A program made the translations under genes and the position numbers. Positions 22,904 through 34,188 of a stretch of DNA of 64,000 bases are shown here, one piece after another. How positions within the stretch are numbered: position 1 is the first letter of the stretch; every line of letters begins with the position of its first letter. The notes under the pieces are model-generated. The model searched no databases. It was not told where the DNA came from and saw nothing but the letters and a program-made list of their open reading frames with translations. Location: the NCBI RefSeq assembly GCF_021018895.1, contig NC_079386.1:2895835-2959834 (forward strand), read 5' to 3'. Origin of the DNA: Seriola aureovittata (Eukaryota > Chordata > Actinopteri > Carangiformes > Carangidae).

Positions 22904-23065
22904 TGTTTTCTATTGGATAGATATGATTTTATATTTGGTCCATTTGTTAAAAACTTTCTTTCCTCTGGAATTAATTCAGTGAGTAGGTGGATATCAAACA
23001 TCACCTTGTTGACATGTTATTTATTTTCAATCAGCATGAAAGATTGTGTTATGAATTTCAGGTGG
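22070..23065 (-). mobile_element. Decayed LINE (Rex1/L2/CR1-like), reverse transcriptase interrupted by a CA repeat
   Basis: On the minus strand the order is PNIKSYLSNRKQC, then a long (TG)n tract read as Val-Cys repeats, then VPQGLFLDQYYLHFISM, a degraded form of the RT block VPQGSILGPLLFxLYIND. Further on are DWLLN-like sequence and LLLNTNNNWCMMFTK. The 3' end (22070-22150) reads gatgttcattaacatgcatt then gtcccgatcaaataaac, a tail seen in fish LINEs. Several frameshifts are present. The element is inactive and its upstream part beyond about 23065 is not recognised. Confidence 0.7.
22809..22902 (+). repeat. (CA)46 microsatellite inside a LINE
   Basis: About 93 bp of pure CA lying between two reverse-transcriptase blocks of the minus-strand LINE at 22070-23065. 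Confidence 0.95.
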
Positions 23066-26000
23066 GGGATCTGAGGCAGAGTTTCAAAAATACTGTAAAA
23101 ATGTAAGATTGGCTTTTCTATCTGAAATCATAACAGAGGGAAAACTTGGAGACACATTGAGATATTACTGTCATATCGATGGTTTGATGGAGCTATTAGT
23201 ATTCACTGCTGTACTGAAGTTGTTCGTCATTATCTTCACATGCGACATGAAAACTTTTGGCTGTGGGGTCTCAGGAGTTTGGAAAAAATAGTTTCTTAGA
23301 AAAGAAAACCAAACTTTAGAAAGACAGGATCATTTCAATGCAGGGAGGCACTTTGAATGTGCATTTGAGCTCATATTGGAAGTTTCCCTGGGAAACTGTC
23401 TTTACTCAACAGTTTGGTGCACAGCAAATCATATGAATCAACTGAAGTCTAATGGGGGAAGTAATTTCCTCCTCTGGTTGGAAATGTGACGTGAGAAAAA
23501 AAAACTTTATGTCAGAGTTAAACTGGTCCTTAATCCATAAATCACAGATTGCTGAACTCATAATCCAGAGCTTCCTTCCTGGCACTGGGTGGGATCACGG
23601 CTGGATCACATTTTCCCTCCTTCAAAAGTTCCAGAGTTGGTTTGAAAATGTACCAGAGAAACCCTCAGTACAACTGCAGCATGCTCAAATTACCAAGCAG
23701 GAATAGGTGCTCTCATAGGTGTAGACTTAAGAATTATCAGAATGCAGGAAATGATGTGTGAAGACCCCGGCTTCTCTTTATTGTAGCGTATTTGTTGTGT
23801 TTTTGCTACTACAGAATACAGCAGTGAGACTGGGAGTGTTAGTTGAGAAGGAGAGCAATTAAATCAAAATAGTGTGCGTAATGTAAAAAGTTAGCAACTA
23901 GCTAGTTCACATGAAGCATTGAGCAGCTAAACAGCCTGACATTTACAGATGGACCAAAACAGAGCAAAAAGTAAAGTAACTTCACGGGTCAAATGAAGTC
24001 AAAATAAATCTCCTGTTTTCTCAAAGTGTACTGCAACAATAATTCAAAAAAGCAGCAGTTATGAATTCAGATTCCTATTTCATATTATCTATTGACCTTC
24101 TCACAAGTTCATGCTATAGATATTATCACATGGAAAAATAGGACCTGGTCACAACTATAACAAAATCTTGGACAGAAATGAATTAATTTAATTGGAATGG
24201 TGAATTTTCCGGTGGAGACTTCAACTTTCACTCTGAATTTGTGATATTTCTGTGACACTGCTGACCGTGAAGTGATCTGAGAGAACTATAGAGTCCAAAA
24301 TGAGTCTATCATACAGAGATTTCCTTTTCGTATCCATTTTCCATAAACAAAATTTGCCACAACCAATGGTAGAGCCTACACCTTCACAAGTATTCACCTT
24401 GTCATCCAGTACCATCTGTTCTGCCAGGGCAAGCAAATGCATCTTGTTCTTCTATTTTCTGCTATGAGCGAACATTAATATGAAAACCAGGCCAGCACGG
24501 TTTGCCCTCTCTTCATTTGTTTGTGATGCCTGTGCAGGCTTTCTGCTCTGCTGATTCCCATAAACCCTTGTGTTTGTTTCATGTGGTTGGTTCAAGCTAC
24601 TATTAATAGAATCAAGTTGTGTTCTCAGGCTTTTCAGTCTGCTTTTTTGGCACCACCCCGGGCTAAATGGCATTATTACCAAAAAGCTCCAAAGTTTGAA
24701 TGAAGTCTGGCACAACATAAACTAGGGTGACCCACATGAGACACAGCAGTGCTTCACTCCTGACAGTCCCAAAGTGTCTCTGTGACTTCACCTTGACCTG
24801 CCCTTTCTCTCACACACACAACAAGCCTCAGAGAAAGTCCTTGCCATTTCGTCCTTCTCTCTCAAAGTCACTGTTAGTCCTCTTCTCTCCTCCTCCCTCC
24901 TTCAGCCTGTCATGTGTATCACTCTCTCCCTACACTCAGACTGACAGGTCACCTCCTCTTTGCTTTATACCTCCTCCTCGCCAATTCCCCAGCTCTGTCT
25001 GAGGAGGTGGCTTTACATCACCACATCTGCATCACTCTACTTCCCTTCCTCCACTCTTCATCACTCTGCCTCTTCCTCCTCCTCCCCACACCCTGTAGTT
25101 CTGACTTTAAAAGGCCCGGGAGTGATGCAAAGACTTAACAGCAGTCTAAGCCAAAGTGACAGTTTGGTGTCACTGCCAGGCGTGAAGTCCGTTTGGGAAA
25201 TGTCAAACTGTTGTACGTGAAGGTGGCTACCGGTGGGTTGAGTGTGAACATAATGGATGACTGGCTTCGGGCGCCGGCTGCAAGCTGTCGGGCTGTCCGG
25301 CTCAAACTCTGCATTGCGCGTTGGCCTGAATTAGGTTCAAAAGTTGATGCATTCCTGCGTCTGAGTGGGTTAGAACTGCTATTTCAACTTTCTTCTTTCA
25401 TTTGCTTCACCTGCACCTCAGCAAAGCAAAACAATCCTGTGATTCAAGGATGAATCACAGCAGAGGGATTTTTTCTGCTCAGATATCTGAAAGCAAGACA
25501 AGGTACCACATCCTGATAACACGCTTAATAAGTGTTTTGATGTTGTGACTAATGCAGTTGTAAACGTTAGTAAGTCGTTGATGAAGGGATTTACAGTCAC
25601 ATCAGCGGTTGTAAATGTTAAAGAGCAAACATGCCCCATTAATTCATGGCTGAGAAAATGATGTAAAAACTGGATTTTCAAAGATGTATTCCCAAACATC
25701 CACCAGTGATAACAGGACTCATTCTGTGACACAGTTTTCATGTCCAGCTCAGAACAGAAGAAAATTGGACATGACATAACAAAAGGTAGAGCTGTCAGGC
25801 TGGGTCAAGATTAACAATATTAAATATGACACTGATGTATGGGATTCATTTTTCCCTTAATAAAAACCTCAAAGAAATGTGGGCGCCATCCAACTGTAAC
25901 TACAACCCAGAGTTACTACCGTTCCAAAACATGACCGAGAGCAGGAGAGTGAAATGCACAGAAATGTGACTTGCATCCAAACCCACAGCTTCAGCAAGAC

Positions 26001-26129
26001 TGTGTTTTACAACTCACTGATGTGTTGTTCACTTTTAGCTCGCGAGTCATAATTAGATGAAGGTTTTAAACCTACATTCTTCAACATGTAGGTCTATATA
26101 TTACCAGTGGATCAGAGGACTGTTTAAAT
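23066..26129. other. Non-coding stretch
   Basis: No gene. The first few hundred bases may still belong to the upstream part of the minus-strand LINE. 24780-25100 is pyrimidine-rich. Two similar phrases, gttgtaaacgttagtaag and gttgtaaatgttaaag, lie about 55 bp apart near 25560-25620. Confidence 0.55.
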
Positions 26130-26735
26130 TGTAGCTACCTCCACACTACTAGATTTCAGTTTTAAAACGCATCTCTTTTGCTACGTTTTCCCCTGCCGTC
26201 CACACTATCCAGAGGTTTTTTTTTTGGCAAATTTTATGCCTTTATTTTGCAGGGAAAGTGGAGAGGAAATATGTGAGAGAGAGTGGGGGAGAGACATGCA
26301 GTAAAGGGTCCAATTGGCTGGAAGTTGAACCAGAGACCAACTACTCAGGGCTCAGCATGACCTTATGGTGTTCACCCTAACCACTGGGCCAACGGGTCGG
26401 CCCCAACACTTAAGATGGCACCTGCCTTTATCCTCTCTGCCTGAATTCACTGTGGGGTGATAAGGTAAACTATCAAATAGAAGTACAGGCACGGCCATTG
26501 GCCAATCATCACCGTTGTTACCGTTGTAACCAAGAAGAAAACAGAAAAGCAGTAGAAGAAACAAATGAGATTTTATTTGAAACCATGAAATTCTAAATTA
26601 GAAGTGCATTTTCACAAAAACCAGGGCAATTCTCGTGCGAGGAAAGATTATTAGTGCTTGGGATGGAGCTCAAACAGTCACCTGGATGGAGACTGTCTTA
26701 GTTTTAGTATTAGTGTGGACACAGCCTGAGAGGAG
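26130..26735. mobile_element. Possible non-autonomous DNA element split by a SINE
   Basis: The left part carries ctccacactactagatttca, then cgtccacactatcc. The right part ends with ttagtattagtgtggacaca. The inverted 'ccacact / agtgtgg' words at the two edges, about 580 bp apart, resemble the termini of a fish DNA element with gtgtggac-type ends. The SINE at 26222-26403 sits between them. The terminal inverted repeat is short and imperfect, so this is tentative. Confidence 0.35.
26222..26403 (-). mobile_element. tRNA-derived SINE, same class as 13240-13345
   Basis: On the minus strand the head reads ggccgacccgttggcccagt then ggttagggtg, containing an A-box-like tggcccagtgg. It is followed by a B-box-like ggttcaacttcc and the core ccctttactgcatgtctctc. 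The tail ends in ataaaggcataaaatttgcc. It lies within a larger element whose outer parts lie at about 26130-26221 and 26404-26735. Confidence 0.7.
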
Positions 26736-27391
26736 TCCCTCTTACTGAAGACCCCACAGAAGACTATCAGTTCATTCAGTGATTCCCTCTGATGTCCTGA
26801 GATCATACAGAAAAAGACAATAAGAAGAAGCTGATCAGCTGTGGTCAGGGAGGATGTGATCAACTTTTTTAATAAAAAAGCAAATATTGATTTGATGTGT
26901 TACCAGCTGATGTATTGATTTGGCTTCAGACTACCTCAGCACAGGACCAGTGTTTGCTGTAGCAGCTCGTAGATGTTAAAAAAAGACAGTGGGTATAAAA
27001 GAGGAGACTTGTTTCCTTTTCCCTTTTTTTCTGTCATCACCATGGCGACCGCTTCATTCTATTACAGGTGTGTGTGTGTGTGCGCGTGTGTGCATATGTG
27101 CGTGCACAGTCGAGTTCCTCCAACGCAGCTCCGTCTAAACTTCATAGTCAAGGTCAACAGATAGTGTAGATAAATGTTTGCAGGAGGCAAGGTGAAAGGG
27201 TGAAAGCCCTATGTGTAGTAACCACTCAGAGATAAAGGTGAGTGAAGTTTTGACATCTACTTCCAAAGCAAACAGCAACATACTCACACACACATTTGCA
27301 GCTGATCAACCGACACACATCTAAAGCCCCTTTTTACACACCTTGCTGTTCTGTATAAAAGGAATGAACATGAAAGGGGGGGGGGTGCTAA
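26736..27391. other. Non-coding stretch
   Basis: No gene. A broken GT repeat at 27064-27105 and a run of nine G at about 27376. Confidence 0.6.
27064..27105 (+). repeat. Interrupted (GT)n microsatellite
   Basis: GT repeats broken by cgcg and cata. Confidence 0.85.
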
Positions 27392-27968
27392 AGTTAGCAT
27401 ACAGTAGTAAGACAGTTCTGTCCCTCTTTTAATCAATCAAATACTAAAATTTACATTAATTTGAAATGATATATATCAAACATTACCTGATGTTATCACT
27501 TTTCAAGTGTGAACCATAGACTGTAAATAAAGATGGACGTAGCCTCTGTGATGTCACTCACAGGTTTCTGAAGAGCGGTTTTGAAGCTCAGAGTGAGCTG
27601 CCCCACCGTCGCCATCTTGGCAGTGTCTGACTCCGCCCCTAACTCCAAGCTAATCCAAAAATGAATAAAGGGGTGTGTATTGAACCGAAACTTCGGCCCA
27701 TGGCAGCTTGTAGCAAACACACACTCACCCACAGCTGAGTCATATAAACAGTTGTTGTGAAGGAGGAAATTAGCTCTACAGACCAAAACATTTTTTGTAC
27801 CAGGCTGTAAACATGTTTATTTCTGCTGTAAAGTTGGACATTTTAACATGGGAGTCTATGGGGATTGACTCACTGTTGGAGCCAGACTCTAGTGGTCATT
27901 AGAGGAACTTGGGGTTTGAGTTCTTCAGTGTTGGCTTCATCTTTCAGTCTCGGTGGTTGCTGCTTGGG
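27392..27968 (+). repeat. Dispersed repeat family A, copy 2
   Basis: The fuller of the two family A copies. After the shared start it carries atagactgtaaataaagatg, gatgtcactcacaggtttct and a GC-rich middle (gccatcttggcagtgtctga) missing from copy 1. It then rejoins copy 1 at ctgagtcatataaacagt and continues nearly identical for about 190 bp. Confidence 0.8.
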
Positions 27969-28255
27969 TGGGACAGACACTAACACTGTTGTCTTGCACG
28001 CCACAGCTCTGATTCCAGAACATTGGCATGATATCTAAAAATCACACATGGGCGCAGAATCATGCTGGGTTGTTTGGTTTAGTGTAAACAAGCGCAGGCT
28101 GCAGAACCAGGAGTCCTCTTAATGGCAATATAGCCAGATCTCTGCATAAAAAGGGGCTTATGTGTATTATATGCAACAGTATGCATGGTGTGTGTGTTTG
28201 TTTGCATGCCTGGTCCCAATTATATCTAGTTTTGCTGTGTAGCACTGACACAAAT

Positions 28256-28256
<1 letters not shown>

Positions 28257-28289
<33 letters not shown>

Positions 28290-28307
28290 CACACACACAC
28301 ACACACG
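28257..28307 (+). repeat. (CA)n microsatellite
   Basis: About 25 CA units with one caac slip. Confidence 0.95.
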
Positions 28308-28386
28308 ATGTGATAAAATACTAAGCGCTCGTTTCCCCCTTTGGCTCACAGATAGCTGAGAACTAACGAGGGGCATGTGGAGAACT

Positions 28387-28455
<69 letters not shown>
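28387..28455 (+). repeat. (CA)34 microsatellite
   Basis: Pure CA tract 80 bp after the preceding one, followed immediately by a 220-bp purine-rich stretch. Confidence 0.95.
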
Positions 28456-28458
<3 letters not shown>

Positions 28459-28459
28459 T

Positions 28460-28675
28460 AGATAGAGAAAAAGAAGACTGAAGGGAGACGGGGAGCAGAT
28501 GACAGACAGAATCGAGGGGATAGAGGAAAGTAAGGGCGGAATAAAAGGAGCTAAATAGAAAGAGAGCAAAAAGCAAAGAAAGAAGAGAAGAGACTGCGAC
28601 AATGAAAGAGAAGAGAAAATCAGAAGGGAGAGAAGAAAAAGAGACGAGTAAGGAAAGAAATTGAAGAAATTGAAT
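28460..28675 (+). repeat. Purine-rich (A/G) strand-asymmetric tract
   Basis: More than 200 bp dominated by A and G (agatagagaaaaagaagac style) with few pyrimidines. Frames across it on the minus strand are only Ser/Phe/Leu-rich low complexity. Confidence 0.75.
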
Positions 28676-29697
28676 TCAGCCTGCAGCATTAATGCAAATT
28701 TCTGTCATTACATCCATCCATAATGAACCACACTGCAGCTCTTATGCAGGAGGGCACAGACCCTGCGTGGTTATATGGTTCAACCCAGGTCTTAATATTA
28801 ATATCACCTCACTTGATCAAACTGAGCAAATCAATAATCTAAGACAAACCTTCATGGTGTGAATCTAACCAAACAAACCTGTATCTTTCACATTTTGAAA
28901 GCCACTAGGAAGCTTTTATTTTTTTATCCAGACCTTGAAACATCCATCCACTTCAGTGTTGCACTTTCCCTGCTGCCAAACGTGAATACTCGTGTTTATG
29001 CTTCTTCCCGCAGCTGCTACATTTTACATTTTCAAATCAAAGGGAGCAAACAACTTTAAAATAAAGATCGTTCTGATGTAACCAACGTGAGTTTTGCCGA
29101 GCAGGCGGCACCAAATGTAGCAGAGATTGTAGATGCAGCTGTCATGAGGCTGCTCAGGCTGTCTGCTCCAGGGTTTGGGAAGAGATAGACCTGTCTAATG
29201 TACATAGATACACATAGTGACAGTCTCAGCCAGGCAGCATAAAAGTGTAGCTTAAGCATGAGAGTGGTTCTAAGAAAAGATCCACTATTTTGTTAGCCAC
29301 ACACACGGTAAAGAATGGACATCAGAGTGGATTTGTTAGCTTTGAGTTGGATTTATACTTCACAATAAGTGGCGATGCCTTTTCAGGATGAGGTTCAATA
29401 CCATATTTTCATCTGAATCCTTTCTAATCGTTATCAAACCTTGTTCGTTTACTTCTGCAAATTTTGCAAATAACTAAAGTATACAAGAGACAAACCCTGT
29501 GATGGGATCACATCTGCCCCATGAGTACTCAGAACCACTTCCATCTTCAAACCTGGCCTTCATTGTGATCTCAACTACACACCTGTAAAGACTGCATCTG
29601 TGCACAGACACAAACCCCTATCCTGTGGTAGTTCCTGCAACAGCAGGTCTCTTCAGGACCACACGTTGCCATGAAGATACACACCCAGACTCACAAG

Positions 29698-30030
29698 GTA
29701 ACTAGAACCACCTCCTCGTGCTCGTATCCCTCCTCTGCTCAGACTAGTTTCAGGTTACATCCCTGTTTATCTGGAGTTATATATAAAACATTAAACATTA
29801 GTGTGGACTTTTGTCATGAATGATGAGTGAAGTCTTGACTGGCTAAAAAATGTTTTGTGAGATCACACTGACCTTTGACCAATTTAATCAGTTCACCCTT
29901 GAGTCCGAGTGAATGTTTGTGCCAAATGTCAAAAAAATTCCATCAAGGTGTTGCTGAGATATCGTCTCCAAGAGAATAGGGTGGACGGACGGAGGGACAA
30001 CCTGACAACCTAACTACAACTCAAAGATGT
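29698..30030 (+). repeat. Dispersed repeat family B, copy 2
   Basis: The head taactagaaccacctcctcg and cagactagtttcaggttaca matches the head of copy 4 at about 58650-58735. The body has cttgagtccgagtgaatgtt, tgtgccaaatg and ccatcaaggtgttgctgaga. It ends in gacggacggagggacaacct. The middle is diverged. Confidence 0.7.
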
Positions 30031-30562
30031 CTGATCACCTTCTGCTGGTTGAGATGCCAGAAACACAAACGCGTTGATCCAGCTGTTGATCCACTGAAGG
30101 TGTCTTTAGTTTGGGTTTCCAGTGTTCGGAACACTGGATGGTTCTACAATATCAGTAATTGTGCCTCAACCCTATCAAGTGACTGTGTTTCTATACGCTG
30201 ATGTTTATAATTGATATGCAGTGATTATGGTCTGACTGCTTTGTCTGTTTATACGTCTTATTTGACTATTGCCTTTCAGTTTTAACAGCCAATGCTTTCT
30301 GAGTCACTTGATTCCCTTTCTCTAAGAATGATACTTCATTACAGCGTTTGAAAAGGGTTGTTTCACCCAAATTATAAAAGAGTATATTTATTTCACTTGT
30401 GTTATTCTGCAGTGCAGACAGTTTTGCTATTAGTCGTCCAGGTTTAGAGATACTGCAATCGCTCCAGTACTTGAGGTGAATATGGTGCCGTTTGAAGTGT
30501 TCACAGAATTAAGAAAAAAAGTATTTAAAAAAATCTCAAAGTACTATCTCTTTCTTCTGTGT

Positions 30563-30830
30563 TATGGAAGCCCATTTCCACCAATGTAATGAAAAAAAAG
30601 TAAAAAAAGTCATTATAATGAGACATTTTCTTGAAATAACACTTACTTTCTTGTATAAGATATGAGGAAACATAGAGCTGTGCAGATTTTGAGAACATTA
30701 TTTGGAGAAAGTTTCTCTATATTTTGAGATACTAAGTCATTAAACCAAGAGTCATTACTTTGAGGGTTTCTCATAATAATCACTTACAGGACCTTTTTCT
30801 TTATCACATTGGTGGAGATGGGCTTCCATA
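30563..30830. mobile_element. MITE-like element, 268 bp, TA-flanked inverted repeats
   Basis: The left terminus at 30563 reads tatggaagcccatttccacc then aatgt. The right terminus at 30806-30830 is its reverse complement with one mismatch. The arms stay partly complementary further in: cattataatgaga on the left against tctcataataatc on the right, giving arms of about 60 bp. Internal AT-rich text such as gagatactaagtcatt is typical of mariner-like MITEs in fish (inferred from memory). No ORF. Confidence 0.75.
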
Positions 30831-32077
30831 CTGTATAATCCACAGAAAACACTGTCAACAGTTTTCATATGGGATATTTCCTCAGTAGAAAGTTTAAAAT
30901 GTAACCACAGATGCAAGTAATGAAAATCCACAGAGGTTAAATGCATCACAGAGATTTAGTGAAGGAATTATGTCTGATAATTGACCTTATAATGCATCCT
31001 GTAGTAAGACAAAGCACTGCTGCACAAAGCTTCTCTTTTTTCCATTCTTTTCTTCAAGTCATATGTAATTTCCCAGACTAAGTGACAACAGTCTTCTATA
31101 TTGGAGGCCATAATTGAACCATAATGCACTTTGTCATCCCCTCCGCCCTCCCTCATCCTACGAGAGCATTTTAGCCGGAGCCACAGAGGCACAAATTGAC
31201 AAAGCTGAGGAAAAAATATGAAGTATACTGTGTGGGGGGAAAATTCGCAATTTTCAAGGCTCCGATTCTGGAGACAAAGTGACGCATGTGTGTGTGGATG
31301 TGTTTTCTCTAAAATGTAGATCAGGACGGATAAGAGGAAATAAGCTGGGAAATCCTTTCCAATAGATGTACGGTTGTGCAGAACATGCTGCAATAACGTC
31401 TTGTGTTGTCTCAGCCCGATATTACAAACTAGACCGTTCCCACTCTCCACATTGACATGCTATTTCAAAATAAAGCAACATCTGCTTGGCACCATGCGAG
31501 GTAGTGAAGCGGGTTTTCAGGCAGCCTTCACCTGTTAGTCTGAAAAAAGACTGACAGCTTGGCTCGGCAAGTGACTGCTGGTATTTTGTGCTGTCAGCGT
31601 CATGTTTTCATCTAATATCGCTTTGATTCTTGCTGTGGAGCCGATTGGGACGGATGAGAGGGAAAGTTGACTTTGAACCTTCTCTCCAATATGTGTTTGG
31701 TAGATCTTTTCTAGGACCAAACCTCTCACACACACAAGAGAGGAGGAAGGCTGTTTTATTGTTTCTTTAGATTGAATAAAAAAAACCTTGTAAGTTAAGT
31801 TGTAAGTTTTTTTTCATTATATTTAATTTTCATCACACACACACAGACAAAAAATAACATCTACAAAGTTGGCTGTTCCAGTATCTGTACAGGACCAATG
31901 AAGATAGCTGCCAACTGATTACAGCCTTCATGTAGAAAATACCAATTATGCTGTCAACAACAAATTGACTGAATGATTACAATAAACTCAATGGTAAAGA
32001 AACGACACCAGTTATCTCTTTACAGGTTGGATGGGTAGGAAATGTGATCTGTTTACAATGAGTCTTCATCATCATCA
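30831..32077. other. Non-coding stretch with one long unexplained frame
   Basis: A 160-codon minus-strand open frame at 30968-31450 is the longest non-microsatellite frame in the window. It has no recognisable domain, no repeat pattern and no VPS10 similarity, so it is not called as a gene. No other feature seen. Confidence 0.5.
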
Positions 32078-32365
32078 CAGTGTATACGAACACAAGGAGA
32101 CTGGACAAGCTGGTCAAAAAGGCTGGGTCTGTGCTTGGCAGGAGTCTGGACTCACTCAGGACTGTTGTGGAAAACGCATGCAATGTAAGATGGAGGCCAT
32201 CTTGGACAATACCAACCATCCTCTCCACAACATTCTGGCAGAACAGAGAAGCAGCTGCAGCTGCAGCAAACGTCTCGTCTCACTGCGCTGCAGAACAGAG
32301 AGGTTCAGGAGATCCTTTGTTCCCACTGCCATCAGGATACACAACACCTCAGCCACAGGAAGTGG
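32078..32365 (+). mobile_element. Rex1/Babar-like LINE, C-terminal end of the reverse transcriptase ORF
   Basis: One frame reads [21 protein letters not shown] second frame continues with [15 protein letters not shown], then [14 protein letters not shown]. Both pieces match the end of a family of fish non-LTR retrotransposon proteins (RLDKLVRKAGSV, LDNxxHPLH, RRSFxPTAIR-type blocks). One frameshift lies near 32190. The ORF runs directly into the (TATC)n repeat that follows. The exact clade (Rex1 versus a related CR1/L2 group) is uncertain. Confidence 0.7.
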
Positions 32366-32394
32366 ATCTATCTATCTATCTATCTATCTATCTG

Positions 32395-32444
<50 letters not shown>

Positions 32445-32494
32445 CATCTATCTATCTATCTATCTATCTATGTATCTATCCATCCATCTTGTAA
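32366..32494 (+). repeat. (TATC)n tetranucleotide microsatellite, about 125 bp
   Basis: About 31 TATC units with scattered tgtc, tcca and tgta variants, starting directly at the end of the Rex1-like LINE coding remnant. Confidence 0.95.
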
Positions 32495-33149
32495 GTTGTA
32501 AATGTTCGGAAGGTATTCACAAATGCTTTTCATTCATTTGTAAATGATGGTTGGTTTGTGTCTGCAGATCCGTTTACAAAATGTATTTTTTGTGGAAGGT
32601 GTTTTATATTTACAGATCACACATTTACACACAGATTGTCAATCTGTTCACAAAAATAATATTGAGACACGTCTACCTCCAGAGCAAATGACCAGACTGT
32701 CAAAGCTTACAGCAACGGGCAGCCCTCTAACATCAGCACCAGTGTTGGCACATCTAGTCCGACAAAAGAGACCCAGTCAAAACTTAGAACCTCATCACTT
32801 CATACAAAACTAGCCCGTTATTTAAATTTTCATTTACAATATAGCCAAAATAAAAACAATAAATGAATAAATCAAATGTGATCAGGTGATATATTGATCA
32901 CTTTCCAACTCTCTGTATAAGTGACATTTGAAACTAGGTGTAATCCCAGATGCTCTTTTCTTCTAAGACCTCCTCTTCTTGCTGTGTCTATACCAGGGAG
33001 CCATATCTTACTCCCGGCTTGCCTTGGGTGTCATAGCAAGTACAGCCTGGCAAATTTATCAATTTATATTCAGTGCCGTTTGCAGTCAAAAGAAGAGTCT
33101 TGAAGAAAAAGATCAATTTTCCACTTTTAGATCTTGGCTTTAATCACTT

Positions 33150-33255
33150 CTCTCTCCCCCTCTGTCTCTTTCTTTCTTTCTCTCTCTCTATCCCTCTCTT
33201 TCTCTTCCGACCCGAGTTTCTTTTCTCCTCCTCCTCCAGTCCGTTGCCATGGAAT
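33150..33255 (+). repeat. Pyrimidine-rich (TC/TTTC) tract
   Basis: Over 80 bp of near-pure C/T with (ttct)n and (tc)n blocks. Directly after 33255 the same strand switches to purine-rich (gaaag, gagagag) as far as about 33400. Confidence 0.85.
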
Positions 33256-34090
33256 TGAGGAAAGATAAGTGGAAAACTGAGAGAGAGACGCTGGAAGACG
33301 GCAAAAGGGTGAAGAAAGGAGAGATTGTGAATGACGGAAATTGACTTGAGTGTGGATGAGGGAGTGTGTGTGTTAGAGAGAGAGTATGATAACAGAGTAG
33401 TCATAATGAGTATGAGAAGATATTTTGTAACAATACCCCAGACTGCCTCTTTGTTAAAGTAATAATTTGAATTTATGTCTTTGCTTCTCTGTGTCACTGT
33501 ATCAGTTCCACTGTATGAAATAATTCAGCCCAAACCCAGATCATGAAAACACAACACATACAGTATATGTTGTGCATGTTCACTCCTAATCCATCCACCC
33601 CCCAGCCCCCAATCATCGCCACTGCCCGAACTGAAATGAATGAATTTATATACAGCTATTGAACCACAGACAGCGTTGTTTTAATGAAACAGGCAGGTTT
33701 CCTTGTTCTGCACCGGTTGTGAATGGCCAGCACCAGCCACGCCAGACATGCATGCATAGATGGAGCCGTAAACCCTTGGGTGCTGCAATAGAACAATGTT
33801 TGTGTTACATGCTAACAAATGTTATTCTTCTGATGTGTTTTTGCCGAATTCACGTTCATTAGTTGCAAACCGATGCCTTTAGTTCACCAAAAACATGAGC
33901 AGGTCCAGTGAGGGGTAGACTGCTCCCTCTCCTTCCTCTGCTGATCCTTGAATTGGCGCTATCCATTAGCATGTGTCTGATTTACCTTCCCTCGCTCCCG
34001 CCATGACGAGTTTAATGACGAGAGCATTTGCAATATTCAGTTAAAATCAGCACGGGGAGGCGAGTAGGAAAAGCTGTTCATGACTTCCAT

Positions 34091-34095
34091 ATCTC

Positions 34096-34188
<93 letters not shown>
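34091..34188 (+). repeat. (CT)n microsatellite, about 98 bp
   Basis: CT repeats with single-base interruptions (cgct, ccct). Confidence 0.95.

Larger units (their letters stand above)
27969..29697. other. Non-coding, microsatellite and purine-rich
   Basis: Dominated by two CA microsatellites and the purine tract listed. The remainder is unrecognised. Confidence 0.6.

Noticed and set aside
22807..23004. Val-Cys and Thr-His repeat proteins over the CA repeat
   Set aside because: Pure microsatellite translation; the meaningful part is the flanking LINE reverse transcriptase.
30968..31450. 160-codon minus-strand open frame
   Set aside because: Longest non-microsatellite frame, but it shows no domain, no repeat pattern and no VPS10 similarity, and no splice context was found. 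Random open frames of this size occur in 64 kb.
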